Shown here piece by piece: positions 1-7,724 of a DNA stretch of 64,000 nt. Numbering within the stretch: the first letter of the stretch is position 1; each line of letters starts with the position of its first letter. The position numbers and the translations under genes were made by a program. The stretch covers positions 1-64,000 of the forward strand of contig NZ_FUYK01000013.1 in the NCBI RefSeq assembly GCF_900167955.1. The letters run 5' to 3'. Source of the stretch: Candidatus Nitrosotalea bavarica. Lineage in GTDB: Archaea > Thermoproteota > Nitrososphaeria > Nitrososphaerales > Nitrosopumilaceae. Below the pieces are notes generated by a model that was not told where the DNA came from, did no database searches, and saw only the letters and a program-made list of their open reading frames with translations.

Positions 1-45
1 AATAATTTACCAAACCCTAAAAAATGAGAGTATTGAATTCTTATT

Positions 46-441
46 GTGAACAAAACTGTTGTTGTATTACTTTTTACCATGATTATGGTATTTTCCATTA
101 TTCCGTCTGGATATTCTCAAACTAAATCTGGTGCTACACTTGAAAATGGTATGTGGGACACAAAAGTTGGAAAACAAGTACAGATAACAACCGATGTTGC
201 TAATGGTCTAGACAGGTCTCAACCCTTTGCGTATATAGTCCAAGTGCAAAACCAAGACGGTGTAGTGTATTCTTTATCCTGGATTACCGGAACGCTTGAT
301 GCAGGACAATCACTTAGTCCCTCTCAGTCATGGATGCCTACCACTCCTGGTACATATACTGCACAGATCTATGTGTGGACAAGTGTAAATAATCCAGATG
401 CATTGTCTCCCACACTTACAATGAAGATTGTAGTATCGTAA
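46..441 (+). CDS. small secreted Ig-like protein
   Basis: A GTG start is followed by a signal peptide of about 24 residues (short charged N-terminus, hydrophobic core, cleavage after YSQ). The mature part of about 105 residues looks like one beta-sandwich domain. It is clearly paralogous to the last ~110 residues of the exported protein at 55447-56682: both carry FAY(I/L)VQVQ, SLSWITG, SQSW or GQSW, and GTYTAQI(Y/F)VW. An A/T-rich TATA-like stretch lies about 26 nt upstream, which supports leaderless initiation at the GTG. Function unknown; probably extracellular, with no membrane anchor or PEFG tail. Here the domain stands alone, whereas at 55 kb it caps a multidomain protein. Confidence 0.8.
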   Translation: MNKTVVVLLFTMIMVFSIIPSGYSQTKSGATLENGMWDTKVGKQVQITTDVANGLDRSQPFAYIVQVQNQDGVVYSLSWITGTLDAGQSLSPSQSWMPTTPGTYTAQIYVWTSVNNPDALSPTLTMKIVVS

Positions 442-480
442 ATTAGTATCAGTTATAATTTAGAAATTTTTAAGCATATT

Positions 481-813
481 GTGGACAGGGCAAGAAAGAT
501 CTCAACTTACCTTATAATTGCAGTGGCGTTTGGTTTTAGCATATATTTTTTTATTTCGCCCTTTCTTGGTTCTCAAGATCAAAGTCTAATGCCGGGTTTA
601 AACCAGAGTCCTGATTCTGTTTCTACGCTAACCAGTGACGTAGATACATGTGTAACAAATCCGACTTCTGATTGTGACCAAGAAATGTTGCAGATAGTAA
701 ACTTCTGTAAAGACAATAAAGATCAGCATGTTCCGGTCTGTACTGATGCAAGGGTACCACAATATGTTGACCAGCGTGGTCTTGAACGTCCTACTATTAA
801 CACTGGGAGATAA
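481..813 (+). CDS. N-terminally anchored extracytoplasmic protein, unknown
   Basis: 110 residues starting at GTG with a TATA-like motif about 26 nt upstream (TATAATTT near 452-459). One transmembrane segment spans about residues 8-28 and is followed by a Ser/Thr/Asp-rich region containing four cysteines (CVTNPTSDC, then FC and VC). The Cys pattern suggests two disulfides in a domain outside the membrane. No family recognised. It is codirectional with the preceding secreted protein, with a 39-nt gap, and convergent with the next gene. Confidence 0.65.
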   Translation: MDRARKISTYLIIAVAFGFSIYFFISPFLGSQDQSLMPGLNQSPDSVSTLTSDVDTCVTNPTSDCDQEMLQIVNFCKDNKDQHVPVCTDARVPQYVDQRGLERPTINTGR

Positions 814-819
814 TTTTTT

Positions 820-1230
820 TTATTTTTGAGCTTCTTGCATGAATCTTTCCATGTTCTGCTTTACTAGAGGAATTATTTTCTTTGTAATTATTTGATGGAA
901 ATCATCTGCATCAGGATCAAATGACAACAACAATACGTGTGCAAGTCTTCTGTTTTCATCTGCTATTGGTATTGTAGCTCTAATGATATTTGCATAATGT
1001 GAACTTGCATAGGATATTCTTCCAAGAAGGTATTCCCATCTTAGTCTAGTGTATTGCCTTGTGGCAGCAGTTATTGCGTACTGTGCCCTCTCTTCTGGTT
1101 TCATGATGGGGGTCAGACCAGTTCTCTCTGATACTCCTTCAAGTGTTCCATCTCCATCTGCAATTCCTGCAAATCTTATCTTTTGGTCTAGTGCAACTAC
1201 GCTTTTACAGAAATCTTCAAAAAATGCCAT
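820..1230 (-). CDS. thaumarchaeal small alpha/beta family protein (paralogue 1 of 4)
   Basis: 136 residues. The arrangement is an N-terminal helix, then a strand pair around RFAGIADGDGTLEG, a central helix with LLGRISYA, a strand block IIRATIPI and LLLSFDP, and a C-terminal helix. The same plan appears in the proteins at 33756-34112, 48714-49091 and 53233-53607 ((V/R)FAG(I/V)(A/V)D, then LG, then hydrophobic strands, then IIxxxxPxVK). The topology resembles a roadblock/profilin-like sensor domain. I believe this matches an uncharacterised thaumarchaeal DUF (possibly DUF6659), not verified. Cytoplasmic; function unknown. Confidence 0.7.
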   Translation of the reverse strand: MAFFEDFCKSVVALDQKIRFAGIADGDGTLEGVSERTGLTPIMKPEERAQYAITAATRQYTRLRWEYLLGRISYASSHYANIIRATIPIADENRRLAHVLLLSFDPDADDFHQIITKKIIPLVKQNMERFMQEAQK

Positions 1231-1282
1231 TCATTAGAGGGATATCAGTTAAGCTATATTTGCTTTCTGGGGGGATTTCATT

Positions 1283-1495
1283 TTATACCGTATCTTGTTT
1301 TATGCTTGACGGTCTTGCTTTTTGAAAGATGAAATTACAAAGTAGCATAAATCCAATCCATAATCCAAGCATTAGAACAGGTGTATACTGGCCTATGCAT
1401 TGATGACAGACAAATTTGTTTACAAAAAATACTATGACTCCTCCAACTAGGGCTCCAGTTATGTAATCTAGAAATCTCCACCAGAAATATTTCAT
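1283..1495 (-). CDS. small two-TM membrane protein
   Basis: 70 residues with two hydrophobic helices (about 11-28 and 40-56) joined by a loop containing a CHQC pair. The N-terminus starts MKYFWWRF and the C-terminus is basic. The CxxC in the loop might bind metal or form a disulfide. No family recognised. It lies between two other minus-strand genes and its spacing allows independent transcription. Confidence 0.55.
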   Translation of the reverse strand: MKYFWWRFLDYITGALVGGVIVFFVNKFVCHQCIGQYTPVLMLGLWIGFMLLCNFIFQKARPSSIKQDTV

Positions 1496-1539
1496 TTGTT
1501 ATCTGTAATTTACATAAAATATAAGATTGATTTTTTACG

Positions 1540-1929
1540 TTAGGAAAAGTGTTTTTTGATGTTTTCTACTTCTATCTTTATCCATTCGCAAAATATCTTC
1601 CAAATAGTACTAGATGTAGTAGCATACTGAAAGAAAGTGAACATTACTGCAGTAGAATCATCAGGAAGAGAAATTATTCTAAGATATGCTGGTGTCATAT
1701 TGTCTTCAGTAGAACCGGCATAGATGTCAATAAGGCCTGCTTTTTCGTTTGTGTCTAGTCGTATGAATACTTCACCAATTGGTGTTACTGCCTTGTATTT
1801 ACCATCTGCTAAAATTATCTTTTTAACAAACTTTGTACTCCATTTTGGAAGATTTTCAATGTTTGATAAAAATGCAAATACTTTATTTTTTGATACAGTC
1901 ACTACACAAGTCTCCGTAACAGAGTTCAA
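1540..1929 (-). CDS. SRPBCC/START-like ligand-binding protein
   Basis: 129 residues with the SRPBCC (polyketide cyclase/START-like) layout. It opens with a first strand, then a helix with VFAFLSNIENLPKWS, a curved sheet and a long C-terminal helix (WCEWIKIEVENIKKHF region). The motif in which an N-terminal helix is followed by (N/D)xxxxPxW is typical of this superfamily, which binds hydrophobic ligands in a deep cavity. No catalytic residues can be assigned. Full length for the family's short members. Ligand unknown. Confidence 0.75.
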   Translation of the reverse strand: MNSVTETCVVTVSKNKVFAFLSNIENLPKWSTKFVKKIILADGKYKAVTPIGEVFIRLDTNEKAGLIDIYAGSTEDNMTPAYLRIISLPDDSTAVMFTFFQYATTSSTIWKIFCEWIKIEVENIKKHFS

Positions 1930-2022
1930 TGTTTTTTGTCACGATGTCTATTACTTAAACGGTGTTTTACGGATAACCAAAGAACAAACTCATAAATTAA
2001 TCAGTTGTTTGATTGCAATACT

Positions 2023-2499
2023 ATGTCTTTAAAACCAAAGAGTGTTGAAGAGTCAAAAACTGAGATGACTGTAAGGATGTTTCCTTCTGATGCAAATCCT
2101 GCAGGTAATGTCTTTGGTGGAGAAATTCTAAAACAAATTGACTTGATATCTGGACTTGTCGCTCAAAGACACTGTAAGAAAAATGCAGTAACGGCATCAA
2201 TTGATAGAGTAAACTTTCTCAAACCTGTTATGGTTGGAAACGCAATCATACTCAATGCTAGACTAAACTACGTATCTCATTCCTCAATGGAGATTGAAGT
2301 CAAAGTTGAAGCAGAAAATTTGATGACAGGAAATAGGATCCTAACAAATACTGCTTTTGTTACTTCTGTTGCATTGGACGACTTTGGAAAGCCGACTCTA
2401 GTTCCTTCACTTATACTTGTAACAGAGGATGATAAGAAACGATTTGCAGAAGGAGAACAGAGAATGTTGCAGAGAAAAAGAGAAAGAAAGAAAGACTAA
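2023..2499 (+). CDS. acyl-CoA thioesterase, hotdog fold (YciA/BFIT-like)
   Basis: Hydrolyses acyl-CoA thioesters in the cytoplasm by family inference. The single hotdog domain carries the family signature: SDANPAGNVFGGEILKQID around residues 22-40 (the Asn-Pro-x-G-x-x-F-G-G-x-I block holds the active-site Asp/Asn), then ASIDRVNFLKPV and a strand with VEVKVEAE. The protein is about 158 aa from this ATG. An in-frame start 18 nt upstream is disfavoured because the TATA box (around 1993-2000) sits about 26 nt before 2023, giving a leaderless mRNA. A basic C-terminal tail (residues ~145-158, KRKRERKKD-like) is unusual and may be a disordered extension. Physiological acyl-CoA unknown. Confidence 0.88.
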   Translation: MSLKPKSVEESKTEMTVRMFPSDANPAGNVFGGEILKQIDLISGLVAQRHCKKNAVTASIDRVNFLKPVMVGNAIILNARLNYVSHSSMEIEVKVEAENLMTGNRILTNTAFVTSVALDDFGKPTLVPSLILVTEDDKKRFAEGEQRMLQRKRERKKD

Positions 2500-2690
2500 T
2501 TGGCATTTTTTCTAGTTATTTATAATTTGATGACTAATTCATTTTGAAATGGACGAGTATTTTTAGCGTTTCTTAATAATTTCATATTACTGAGTGTGAT
2601 ATTATGTATGATACCTAAAAACTCACGTCGTTATTTCTAATATCTCATCTAATTTTTAGATTAGGGTATCTTCTGAGTGGTTTATTCAAA

Positions 2691-2789
2691 ATGAAAACAC
2701 ATGCACATATGAAGCACTTTCACGTATGGAGTGTAATCAACTTGAAAGGGGACTCGGATCTTAAATCGGGGTCTGACCGACCCCTTTAA
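2691..2789 (+). CDS. possible 32-aa ORF ending in a hairpin (uncertain)
   Basis: ATG at 2691 opens a His-rich N-terminus (MKTHAHMKHFHVW) and a polar second half (KGDSDLKSGSDRPL), with the stop at 2787-2789. An A/T-rich TATTC element lies just upstream. The second half is encoded by the G/C-rich hairpin at 2745-2787, so the apparent coding sequence could equally be a by-product of an RNA structure. No homology can be judged at this length. Confidence 0.25.
   Translation: MKTHAHMKHFHVWSVINLKGDSDLKSGSDRPL
2745..2787 (+). ncRNA. GC-rich hairpin with two alternative folds (possible sRNA or terminator)
   Basis: In a very A/T-rich intergenic region, AAAGGGG-AC-TCGG (2745-2757) pairs with CCGA-CCCCTTT (2777-2787): 11 bp with a 2-nt bulge. 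A competing hairpin uses GGGGTC (2768-2773) and GACCCC (2779-2784). The folds share the 3' CCCC and so exclude each other. It may be the 3' end of a small RNA or a terminator; only a short T-run follows. Confidence 0.4.
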
Positions 2790-2830
2790 TTTACAGAAAA
2801 TAATATTATGCTGATTCTAAAAAACTGGAA

Positions 2831-2992
2831 TTAGTTTTCGGATTCATTAAATTTCTCATCTTGTTCGTAACCCATTGCTAATTCTGCTTGATGTAGTTCT
2901 TCTTTTGCTTGTTCATGCTCCATCTGTTTTATCTCTTCTTCTGTTTTATCTTCAATTTTTATTTTCTTTTTCTTTGATTTCATCAAAGTCAT
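2831..2992 (-). CDS. 53-aa charged coiled-coil-like protein
   Basis: MTLMKSK then a KKKKIKIE basic run, followed by a Glu/Lys/Gln-rich helix (EEEIKQMEHEQAKEELHQAE). An alternative ATG lies 9 nt downstream at 2983. Composition and heptad-like spacing suggest a short amphipathic helix or coiled coil. No known family. It stands alone in a gene-poor stretch. Confidence 0.5.
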   Translation of the reverse strand: MTLMKSKKKKIKIEDKTEEEIKQMEHEQAKEELHQAELAMGYEQDEKFNESEN

Positions 2993-3173
2993 TATTGTAC
3001 AAGATTAATATTAAAATGATCTAGATTATCAATTTTGAGAAGTGTTTTGAAGTCTTCTTGATTTACATGACTACTAAAATACATGTCTCATACAGTTAAA
3101 ATATGAAAAATCTAACACCTCTATGTTTGAAATTGTTTTCATTGTAAAACTCTGAGATCTTTGGTGTTTTCTA

Positions 3174-3266
3174 ATGAATTTTGAAAAGATTGTAGACAGA
3201 TCTGATTCTCAAAGTGATATTCTCTTGATTGCTGTGGGTGATTGGATATTTTTTACCAAAAAATGA
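3174..3266 (+). CDS. possible 30-aa ORF (uncertain)
   Basis: ATG to TGA reading MNFEKIVDRSDSQSDILLIAV and continuing to FFTKK. The residue pattern is protein-like (acidic N-terminus, hydrophobic strand), but no promoter or homology can be seen. The rest of 2993-3320 shows no other convincing feature. Confidence 0.2.
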   Translation: MNFEKIVDRSDSQSDILLIAVGDWIFFTKK

Positions 3267-3320
3267 TTTTGATGATAATTAGTAATTTATCTGAAAATGT
3301 ATTCTCGAATATCTTTGATT

Positions 3321-4112
3321 CTAATACATGCAGTCAAATGTGCCTGGAGGGGGATTTTTTATTCTATTCTGGAATTCCTGGGCTGGATATTTCTTATCTA
3401 CTGTATATGGTATGAATCCAAAAATTGGTGCATCTATTGAAGTTGTTATTGTAGCTTTGGTTGGATCAAACGTAGCATTTTGATTTCCAATTTTGGTTAC
3501 TGCTTCTTTATTTATTGCAAATATTCCATCCAATATGGCTGCAGATTTTGGTGATAATGTAGATCCTGCAATGGTAGCTTTTTCGATCTCATCTGTATTA
3601 TAAAATGCAGTTATTTCATACTTGGTAAATGTGGCTGGAAAATATGCCGGATTGCATACATCTGATTTTATTGCAAGCTGGGTTTCAGAAATTACTGTCT
3701 GCTGGCCATGATGAGGACGAAATTGTAAGTTATTTACTGCGTATACGTCTAGTCCGATATATGCGACAAGTATTATCGCAACTACTATGCCAACTGATGC
3801 ATATTTTTTGATTGGGGCTCTCTTCACATCTTCTCTCTCAGAGACTTCTGGATTAGGAATTTCTGAATTTAATTCAGGAATGATATTATCAGCAACATTC
3901 ATTGGTTTTACAGTATCACCGCTCATGTTGTCAGAATTTGAAATTGGATTGGATGGAGATTGACTCTGTACAAGACTCTCGATGTATTTATGATCCTCAA
4001 AAGAAATCGATTCACCATTTTTAATTGTAGTCAGAATATCTTGCAGCCTTCCAACATCTCCCCTCTCAGATTTTATTAGTTCTTCAATTGAACGGATTAA
4101 ATCTTCTGACAT
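3321..4112 (-). CDS. membrane-anchored protein with recurrent N-terminal module
   Basis: About 263 aa from ATG at 4112. A TATA-like CTTTAAATT centred near 4138 is 26 nt upstream; longer in-frame extensions to 4289 lack support. Residues ~1-50 form a cytoplasmic module (SEDLIRSIEELI, then RLQDILTTIKNGESI, then DHKYIESLV) shared with the proteins at 35379-36230 and 61279-61824. A low-complexity linker, one TM helix (~106-125, SVGIVVAIILVAYIGLDVYAV) and an extracytoplasmic beta-rich domain of ~135 residues follow, with two Cys (DVCNP and the C-terminal FDCMY) that could form a disulfide. Function unknown. Confidence 0.7.
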   Translation of the reverse strand: MSEDLIRSIEELIKSERGDVGRLQDILTTIKNGESISFEDHKYIESLVQSQSPSNPISNSDNMSGDTVKPMNVADNIIPELNSEIPNPEVSEREDVKRAPIKKYASVGIVVAIILVAYIGLDVYAVNNLQFRPHHGQQTVISETQLAIKSDVCNPAYFPATFTKYEITAFYNTDEIEKATIAGSTLSPKSAAILDGIFAINKEAVTKIGNQNATFDPTKATITTSIDAPIFGFIPYTVDKKYPAQEFQNRIKNPPPGTFDCMY

Positions 4113-4348
4113 TCCTTTGTAGCAAGCTATTCTTAATTTAAAGCAAGTGGATGCTAAATCACTCTTTGCTGATGTGTATGTTTGTACCGGATACATAACA
4201 GCATAATCGTATATTCTAATACATGTGATTTGAATAAAGTTGATACAACTGAATAAAACTAAAAATCTTGATGAGTATAGATCTAACATGACCGAAAAAG
4301 CATTTAGGATGAAAATTATTTTATTCCATAGTCTTAGAATGAGAAATT

Positions 4349-4418
4349 AGCTATAGCTACTGCGAAATAACCCTAGTATTTGTCGCAAATTACTAATTAA
4401 TCAAATTTGACATAATAT
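4349..4418 (+). promoter_or_regulatory. tfb promoter with upstream inverted repeats
   Basis: TATA-like CATAATATAC at about 4410-4419 lies ~26 nt before the ATG at 4437. Upstream are a perfect palindrome AGCTATAGCT (4349-4358) and an interrupted inverted repeat TGCG-AAATA...TATTT-(GT)-CGCA (4361-4387). These could be operator sites controlling the TFB gene. The stretch 4113-4436 otherwise holds only the divergent promoter of the 3321-4112 gene. Confidence 0.5.
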
Positions 4419-4436
4419 ACCCAATTGCAAGATGAG

Positions 4437-5345
4437 ATGTTTGACAAATGCAAATTAGATGTCTGTACTAGGGGACCTCTTATAACGGACAATGATGCGG
4501 GTGAAATTCTCTGTTCAAGCTGCGGTCAAGTTTTGATAGAAAAAATAGATAGTGTAGGACCTGAATTACGCTCGTTTGATCTTGAACAATTTAACGATAA
4601 AAGTAGAACCGGAGCTAAATCAAGTCTTGCTATACATGATATGGGTCTTGCAACCACCATAGGAAGTCAAGACAAAGATGCTTCTGGTAATTCACTATCT
4701 GGGTACATGAAAAATACATTTAACAGACTTAGAATCTGGGATAGTAGAAGTAAATCAAAAGGAAACGATTCCAATCTACGGAAAGCATTTGTGTTACTTG
4801 ATACAATGAAATCACAACTTTCGCTTCCAGATAATGTAATTGAAGAAACTGCATATATCTACAGAAAGGCAGCTGCTCTAAAACTAACTCGCGGAAGGGG
4901 GATTTCTTCAATACTTTATGCGGCGTTATATGCTGCCTGTAGAAAGACTGCAACTCCCAGGACTTTACGAGATATTGCAAAAGCTGGAAATATTAGAAAA
5001 GGTGATCTTGCCACTGCATACCGAACGATGGTAAAAAGTCTGGATCTAAAGTTGGAACCTTATGATCCTGTAGAATTTGTAACTAAAATTTGTAGTATGA
5101 TTAATGTCAGTGAAAGTACACGAAGAAATGCTTTGAATTTATTGTTGAAATCTGAAGATGCTGGATTTTCTATAGGAAAAAATCCGATGTCTTTAGTTGC
5201 AGCAGCGGTTTACTTGGCAACATGCACCACTAATGAGAAAAAAACACAAGTAGAGATTGCAAAGGTTTGCGGTGTAAGTAATGTTTCTGTAAGAAATCTG
5301 ACTAAACTCTTTAAAGTAAAATTGGGTCTTGTAATAGAAGAATAA
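4437..5345 (+). CDS. tfb: transcription initiation factor B (TFB) with atypical zinc ribbon
   Basis: TFB bridges TBP-bound promoter DNA and RNA polymerase. The 302-residue product has an N-terminal zinc ribbon, a B-reader/linker segment (GPELRSFD then RTGAKSSLAIHDMGLATTIG) and two cyclin-fold repeats (from about residues 105 and 205). The first Cys pair is spaced C-x4-C (KCKLDVC) instead of the usual C-x2-C; the second is normal (CSSC). ATG 4437 is preferred to an in-frame TTG at 4425 because of TATA spacing. It is one of two TFBs in 7 kb; the other (10260-11210) has a canonical ribbon, so this one may be a specialised paralogue. Confidence 0.93.
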   Translation: MFDKCKLDVCTRGPLITDNDAGEILCSSCGQVLIEKIDSVGPELRSFDLEQFNDKSRTGAKSSLAIHDMGLATTIGSQDKDASGNSLSGYMKNTFNRLRIWDSRSKSKGNDSNLRKAFVLLDTMKSQLSLPDNVIEETAYIYRKAAALKLTRGRGISSILYAALYAACRKTATPRTLRDIAKAGNIRKGDLATAYRTMVKSLDLKLEPYDPVEFVTKICSMINVSESTRRNALNLLLKSEDAGFSIGKNPMSLVAAAVYLATCTTNEKKTQVEIAKVCGVSNVSVRNLTKLFKVKLGLVIEE

Positions 5346-5358
5346 TCTATTTGCTAAT

Positions 5359-5655
5359 CTAACATCTTATTTTTATTTCCTGAGCAATTTCTAGAAATTT
5401 TTGCATCTGGTGATAGAATTGAATTCCTTTTTCGGTAATTATAAAAGAACGACTTTTCTTATCTATTCTGGATTCCATAAGTCCAAAATCAAGTAATTTT
5501 TGACATTTTTCCATTGCGGTATAATGTGATAGGTTTGCTCTTCTTGCAATTGACGATATTATTGTACCCTGAATGCCACAATCCATTGTTACTTGTAGTA
5601 TCTCTGAGACTATTCCTAACTCTGATCGGTATTGTTGTTTCATACTAATTGCCAT
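5359..5655 (-). CDS. winged-helix regulator (HTH_45/ArnR1-like)
   Basis: 98 residues with a winged-helix domain: SELGIVSEILQVT helix, GTIISSIARRANLSHYTAMEKCQKLLDFGL (helix-turn-helix) and a wing with SRSFIITEKG, then a C-terminal helix. This is the usual archaeal HTH_45/ArnR1-like layout of DNA-binding repressors. It is convergent with the TFB gene (13 nt between stops) and divergent from the MarR gene. A purine-rich GAGAGGAG lies about 9 nt before the ATG. Confidence 0.8.
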   Translation of the reverse strand: MAISMKQQYRSELGIVSEILQVTMDCGIQGTIISSIARRANLSHYTAMEKCQKLLDFGLMESRIDKKSRSFIITEKGIQFYHQMQKFLEIAQEIKIRC

Positions 5656-5704
5656 TTCTTTTTTCTCCTCTCATTGTTTTCATATCTAGTGTATAGGATA
5701 AGGT

Positions 5705-5737
5705 CTATATAATCATTAGCTTCCTAATGATTAGGAG
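5705..5737 (+). promoter_or_regulatory. TATA box, palindromic operator and Shine-Dalgarno of marR
   Basis: CTATATAA (about 5705-5712) overlaps a perfect inverted repeat AATCATTAG-CTTC-CTAATGATT (5711-5732), directly followed by AGGAG (5733-5737) four nt before ATG 5742. A 9-bp-arm palindrome over the TATA/transcription start is the classical position for MarR autorepression. An in-frame ATG at 5727 lies inside the palindrome and is unlikely to be the start. Confidence 0.75.
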
Positions 5738-5741
5738 ACAA

Positions 5742-6206
5742 ATGAAAAAGTTTGATTATGAAAATAGTATAGGCTTTGTAGTTTACTCTGCGTCCAAAAC
5801 TTTTCAAAAGGCATTTGATCTTGAACTGCGTAATAAAATAGGAATAACAATAACCCAATCAAAAGTCATATTTGCTCTCTACCTACATTCTGGTCTTACT
5901 CAAAGAGAACTTGCTGATAAGATAGGAATTGAAAGTCCTACGCTTGTGCCAATAATTGACAAAATGGAAGAGGATGGGTATGTAGAAAGAAAGTTAGACT
6001 CTCAAGATAGGAGAATAAAAAGAGTCTATACTACCTCCAAGACAGATTCACTATGGGATTCTATTATGGAATCTGCTACACAAATTAAGAAAATTTCAAC
6101 AAAAGAGGTTTCAGAACAAGAAATAAAATCAGCGCTTGGGATCATAAAAAAGATAACGGGAAACTTGTCAACATATCTTGGAGATTCTGAAATTACAGAA
6201 CTCTAA
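5742..6206 (+). CDS. MarR-family transcriptional regulator
   Basis: 154 residues with a full MarR layout: N-terminal dimerisation helix (FDYENSIGFVVYSASK), winged helix with SGLTQRELADKIGIE and SPTLVPIIDKMEEDGYVERK, the family DxRxK wing (DSQDRRIKRVY), and C-terminal dimerisation helices. MarR proteins are dimeric repressors often relieved by small phenolics or oxidation; this one has no Cys near the DNA-binding domain, so a ligand mechanism is more likely (inference). The palindrome at 5711-5732 is its probable own operator. The regulon may include the small membrane protein just downstream. Confidence 0.92.
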   Translation: MKKFDYENSIGFVVYSASKTFQKAFDLELRNKIGITITQSKVIFALYLHSGLTQRELADKIGIESPTLVPIIDKMEEDGYVERKLDSQDRRIKRVYTTSKTDSLWDSIMESATQIKKISTKEVSEQEIKSALGIIKKITGNLSTYLGDSEITEL

Positions 6207-6285
6207 AAGATGATGGATTGAAAAAAGAGTACAAGTTAACACTCATGGCTAAACCCTATTTACCTGCAAATGTATCTAGAAAGGG

Positions 6286-6459
6286 ATGGCTGTACTCAAA
6301 TCAATTGGACGAGTTTTGGTATTAATTGTTAGTGGAATTGCAATAGTGGTAGTTGGGGGATTTATGATGGGTGCAGTAGCCAAGTTATATCTACCAGGAC
6401 GTAAAAAGGATGGACATGAACCTCCAGAGAGATTGTATGAGCGTAAAAAAACAGATTAA
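6286..6459 (+). CDS. 57-aa single-TM protein
   Basis: ATG at 6286 gives MAVLKSIGRVLVLIVSG and one strong TM helix (about residues 9-32), then a basic, Pro-containing cytosolic tail (LPGRKKDGHEPPERLYERKK). It is codirectional with and 80 nt downstream of the MarR gene, so co-regulation is possible. No family recognised. Confidence 0.6.
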   Translation: MAVLKSIGRVLVLIVSGIAIVVVGGFMMGAVAKLYLPGRKKDGHEPPERLYERKKTD

Positions 6460-6489
6460 TATAAAACTGATAAGTTTTGAATTCTGAAA

Positions 6490-7149
6490 ATGTCTCAAAC
6501 CAGTTCAAGTAATTCACAAATTTCTAAGTTACAATCTGTGACATATTTCACTCCTGCCCGTTCTATTGCAGAAGCTAACACTATCTTATCAAAGGTAGAA
6601 GAAATTGTTGAAAAATACACTACATCCTTAATGCATTGGAAAAAAGAAAATGATACTATTCAGCATGCATCTGACTCACTTTGGGATTTGGCAAGAGTTG
6701 AGGCAATGAAATCTAACTGTACTAACACTTGGGATTCTGCATGGAATTATGCTTGGAAAGAAGCAAGCCAATCTGCCAGAAATAATTATGGTTGGTATGG
6801 TAGTGAATTTCTCTCTGGTGAAACTGTAAGGGATGTGGCAAGAGATGCTGCAAAATATGCTGCAAGATATGCAGCATTTGAATCAGTCAAAGAAAAACTT
6901 GGCGGAATTAATCCTTTTGAATATGTTATTGAATTGTACTCAATGGGCCTTCGACCAACATATTTTAGAAAAATAGATGAACAAGAAAAATTTGTAGTAG
7001 ATTTTCCACTAAAAGTAGATGGTAAAAATGTAATTGGCTGCTATGTGCATGGTGACAAGGAGATTTCATTTACACATCAATGGATTGATTATTGCGCAAA
7101 TCTTAAACCGACAAATAATCCTGAATCCAATAGATCATTTACATTATAG
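6490..7149 (+). CDS. Trp/Ala-rich helical protein, unknown
   Basis: 219 residues. The middle (about 50-135) is a run of helices with regularly spaced Trp/Ala pairs (SDSLWDLARVEA, TWDSAWNYAWKEA, ARDAAKYAARYAA), reminiscent of helical tandem repeats. The C-terminal ~70 residues form a more globular part (LRPTYFRKIDEQEKFVVDFPL, then HGDKEISFTHQW). No signal peptide or TM helix, so probably cytoplasmic. I do not recognise the family. Confidence 0.65.
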   Translation: MSQTSSSNSQISKLQSVTYFTPARSIAEANTILSKVEEIVEKYTTSLMHWKKENDTIQHASDSLWDLARVEAMKSNCTNTWDSAWNYAWKEASQSARNNYGWYGSEFLSGETVRDVARDAAKYAARYAAFESVKEKLGGINPFEYVIELYSMGLRPTYFRKIDEQEKFVVDFPLKVDGKNVIGCYVHGDKEISFTHQWIDYCANLKPTNNPESNRSFTL

Positions 7150-7191
7150 ATACACATCTCTTAAGTATCATAATTATTTTATAAAATCATC

Positions 7192-7305
7192 ATGTGTGAA
7201 ATGATTGATGACATAGAAATCGAACATCTTAGAATGGTACTAGCTAGGGCAAGAAGAACGATGCAAGAAACAATAAAGGAAGAGCCCTTGGCTTCTATTG
7301 CCTAA
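7192..7305 (+). CDS. 37-aa basic helical protein
   Basis: MCEMIDDIEIEHLRMVLARARR and a tail ending LASIA. A TATA-like TTATTTTATAAA at about 7173-7184 fits leaderless initiation. Predicted amphipathic helix. Its stop overlaps the stop of the convergent gene at 7302-7553 by 4 nt. Confidence 0.45.
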   Translation: MCEMIDDIEIEHLRMVLARARRTMQETIKEEPLASIA

Positions 7306-7553
7306 TGATTCCACTCGTTAGAAATATCATTCCAAAGGAAACGATAAGGCTTGGCGTCTTCTGAAATCTCTTCCCTAACTCTATGTTCTATGGAAAAATA
7401 CATGTTTTCAAGTGCGTCAACTCCACCATCAGCAAATAACTCTCGGCCTATCTCCTTAATTCTATCTTCTTTGATGGAATAATCTGAAGCACTAGAGTTT
7501 TGAATACAATATGTTATGAGATCGTATAATTCTTCTTCAAGATATGCATCCAA
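7302..7553 (-). CDS. small acidic protein, unknown
   Basis: 83 residues, mostly helical and acidic, ending in an aromatic cluster (PYRFLWNDISNEWNH). TTTTATA on the minus strand (7579-7586) lies about 26-30 nt before the ATG, giving a leaderless promoter. No known domain. Divergent from the CDC48 gene. Confidence 0.6.
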   Translation of the reverse strand: MDAYLEEELYDLITYCIQNSSASDYSIKEDRIKEIGRELFADGGVDALENMYFSIEHRVREEISEDAKPYRFLWNDISNEWNH

Positions 7554-7724
7554 TTCGATCTTGAAATTACATTTATGGTATAAAAGTTCTCAATTATTTT
7601 GTATTATGGGATTTTTTACTCCTTTTGTTCCTTGTCAGATCTAGTAAGTAAATGTCATGTGTATCAAAGATTCCAAAGGTATAACAAGACATGCCTTCCA
7701 TGTATATGTATAGCCCAAAATTCT

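Noticed and set aside
4425-4436. TTG 4425 as TFB start
   Set aside because: The TATA box is only ~10 nt away; ATG 4437 fits the 26-nt spacing.
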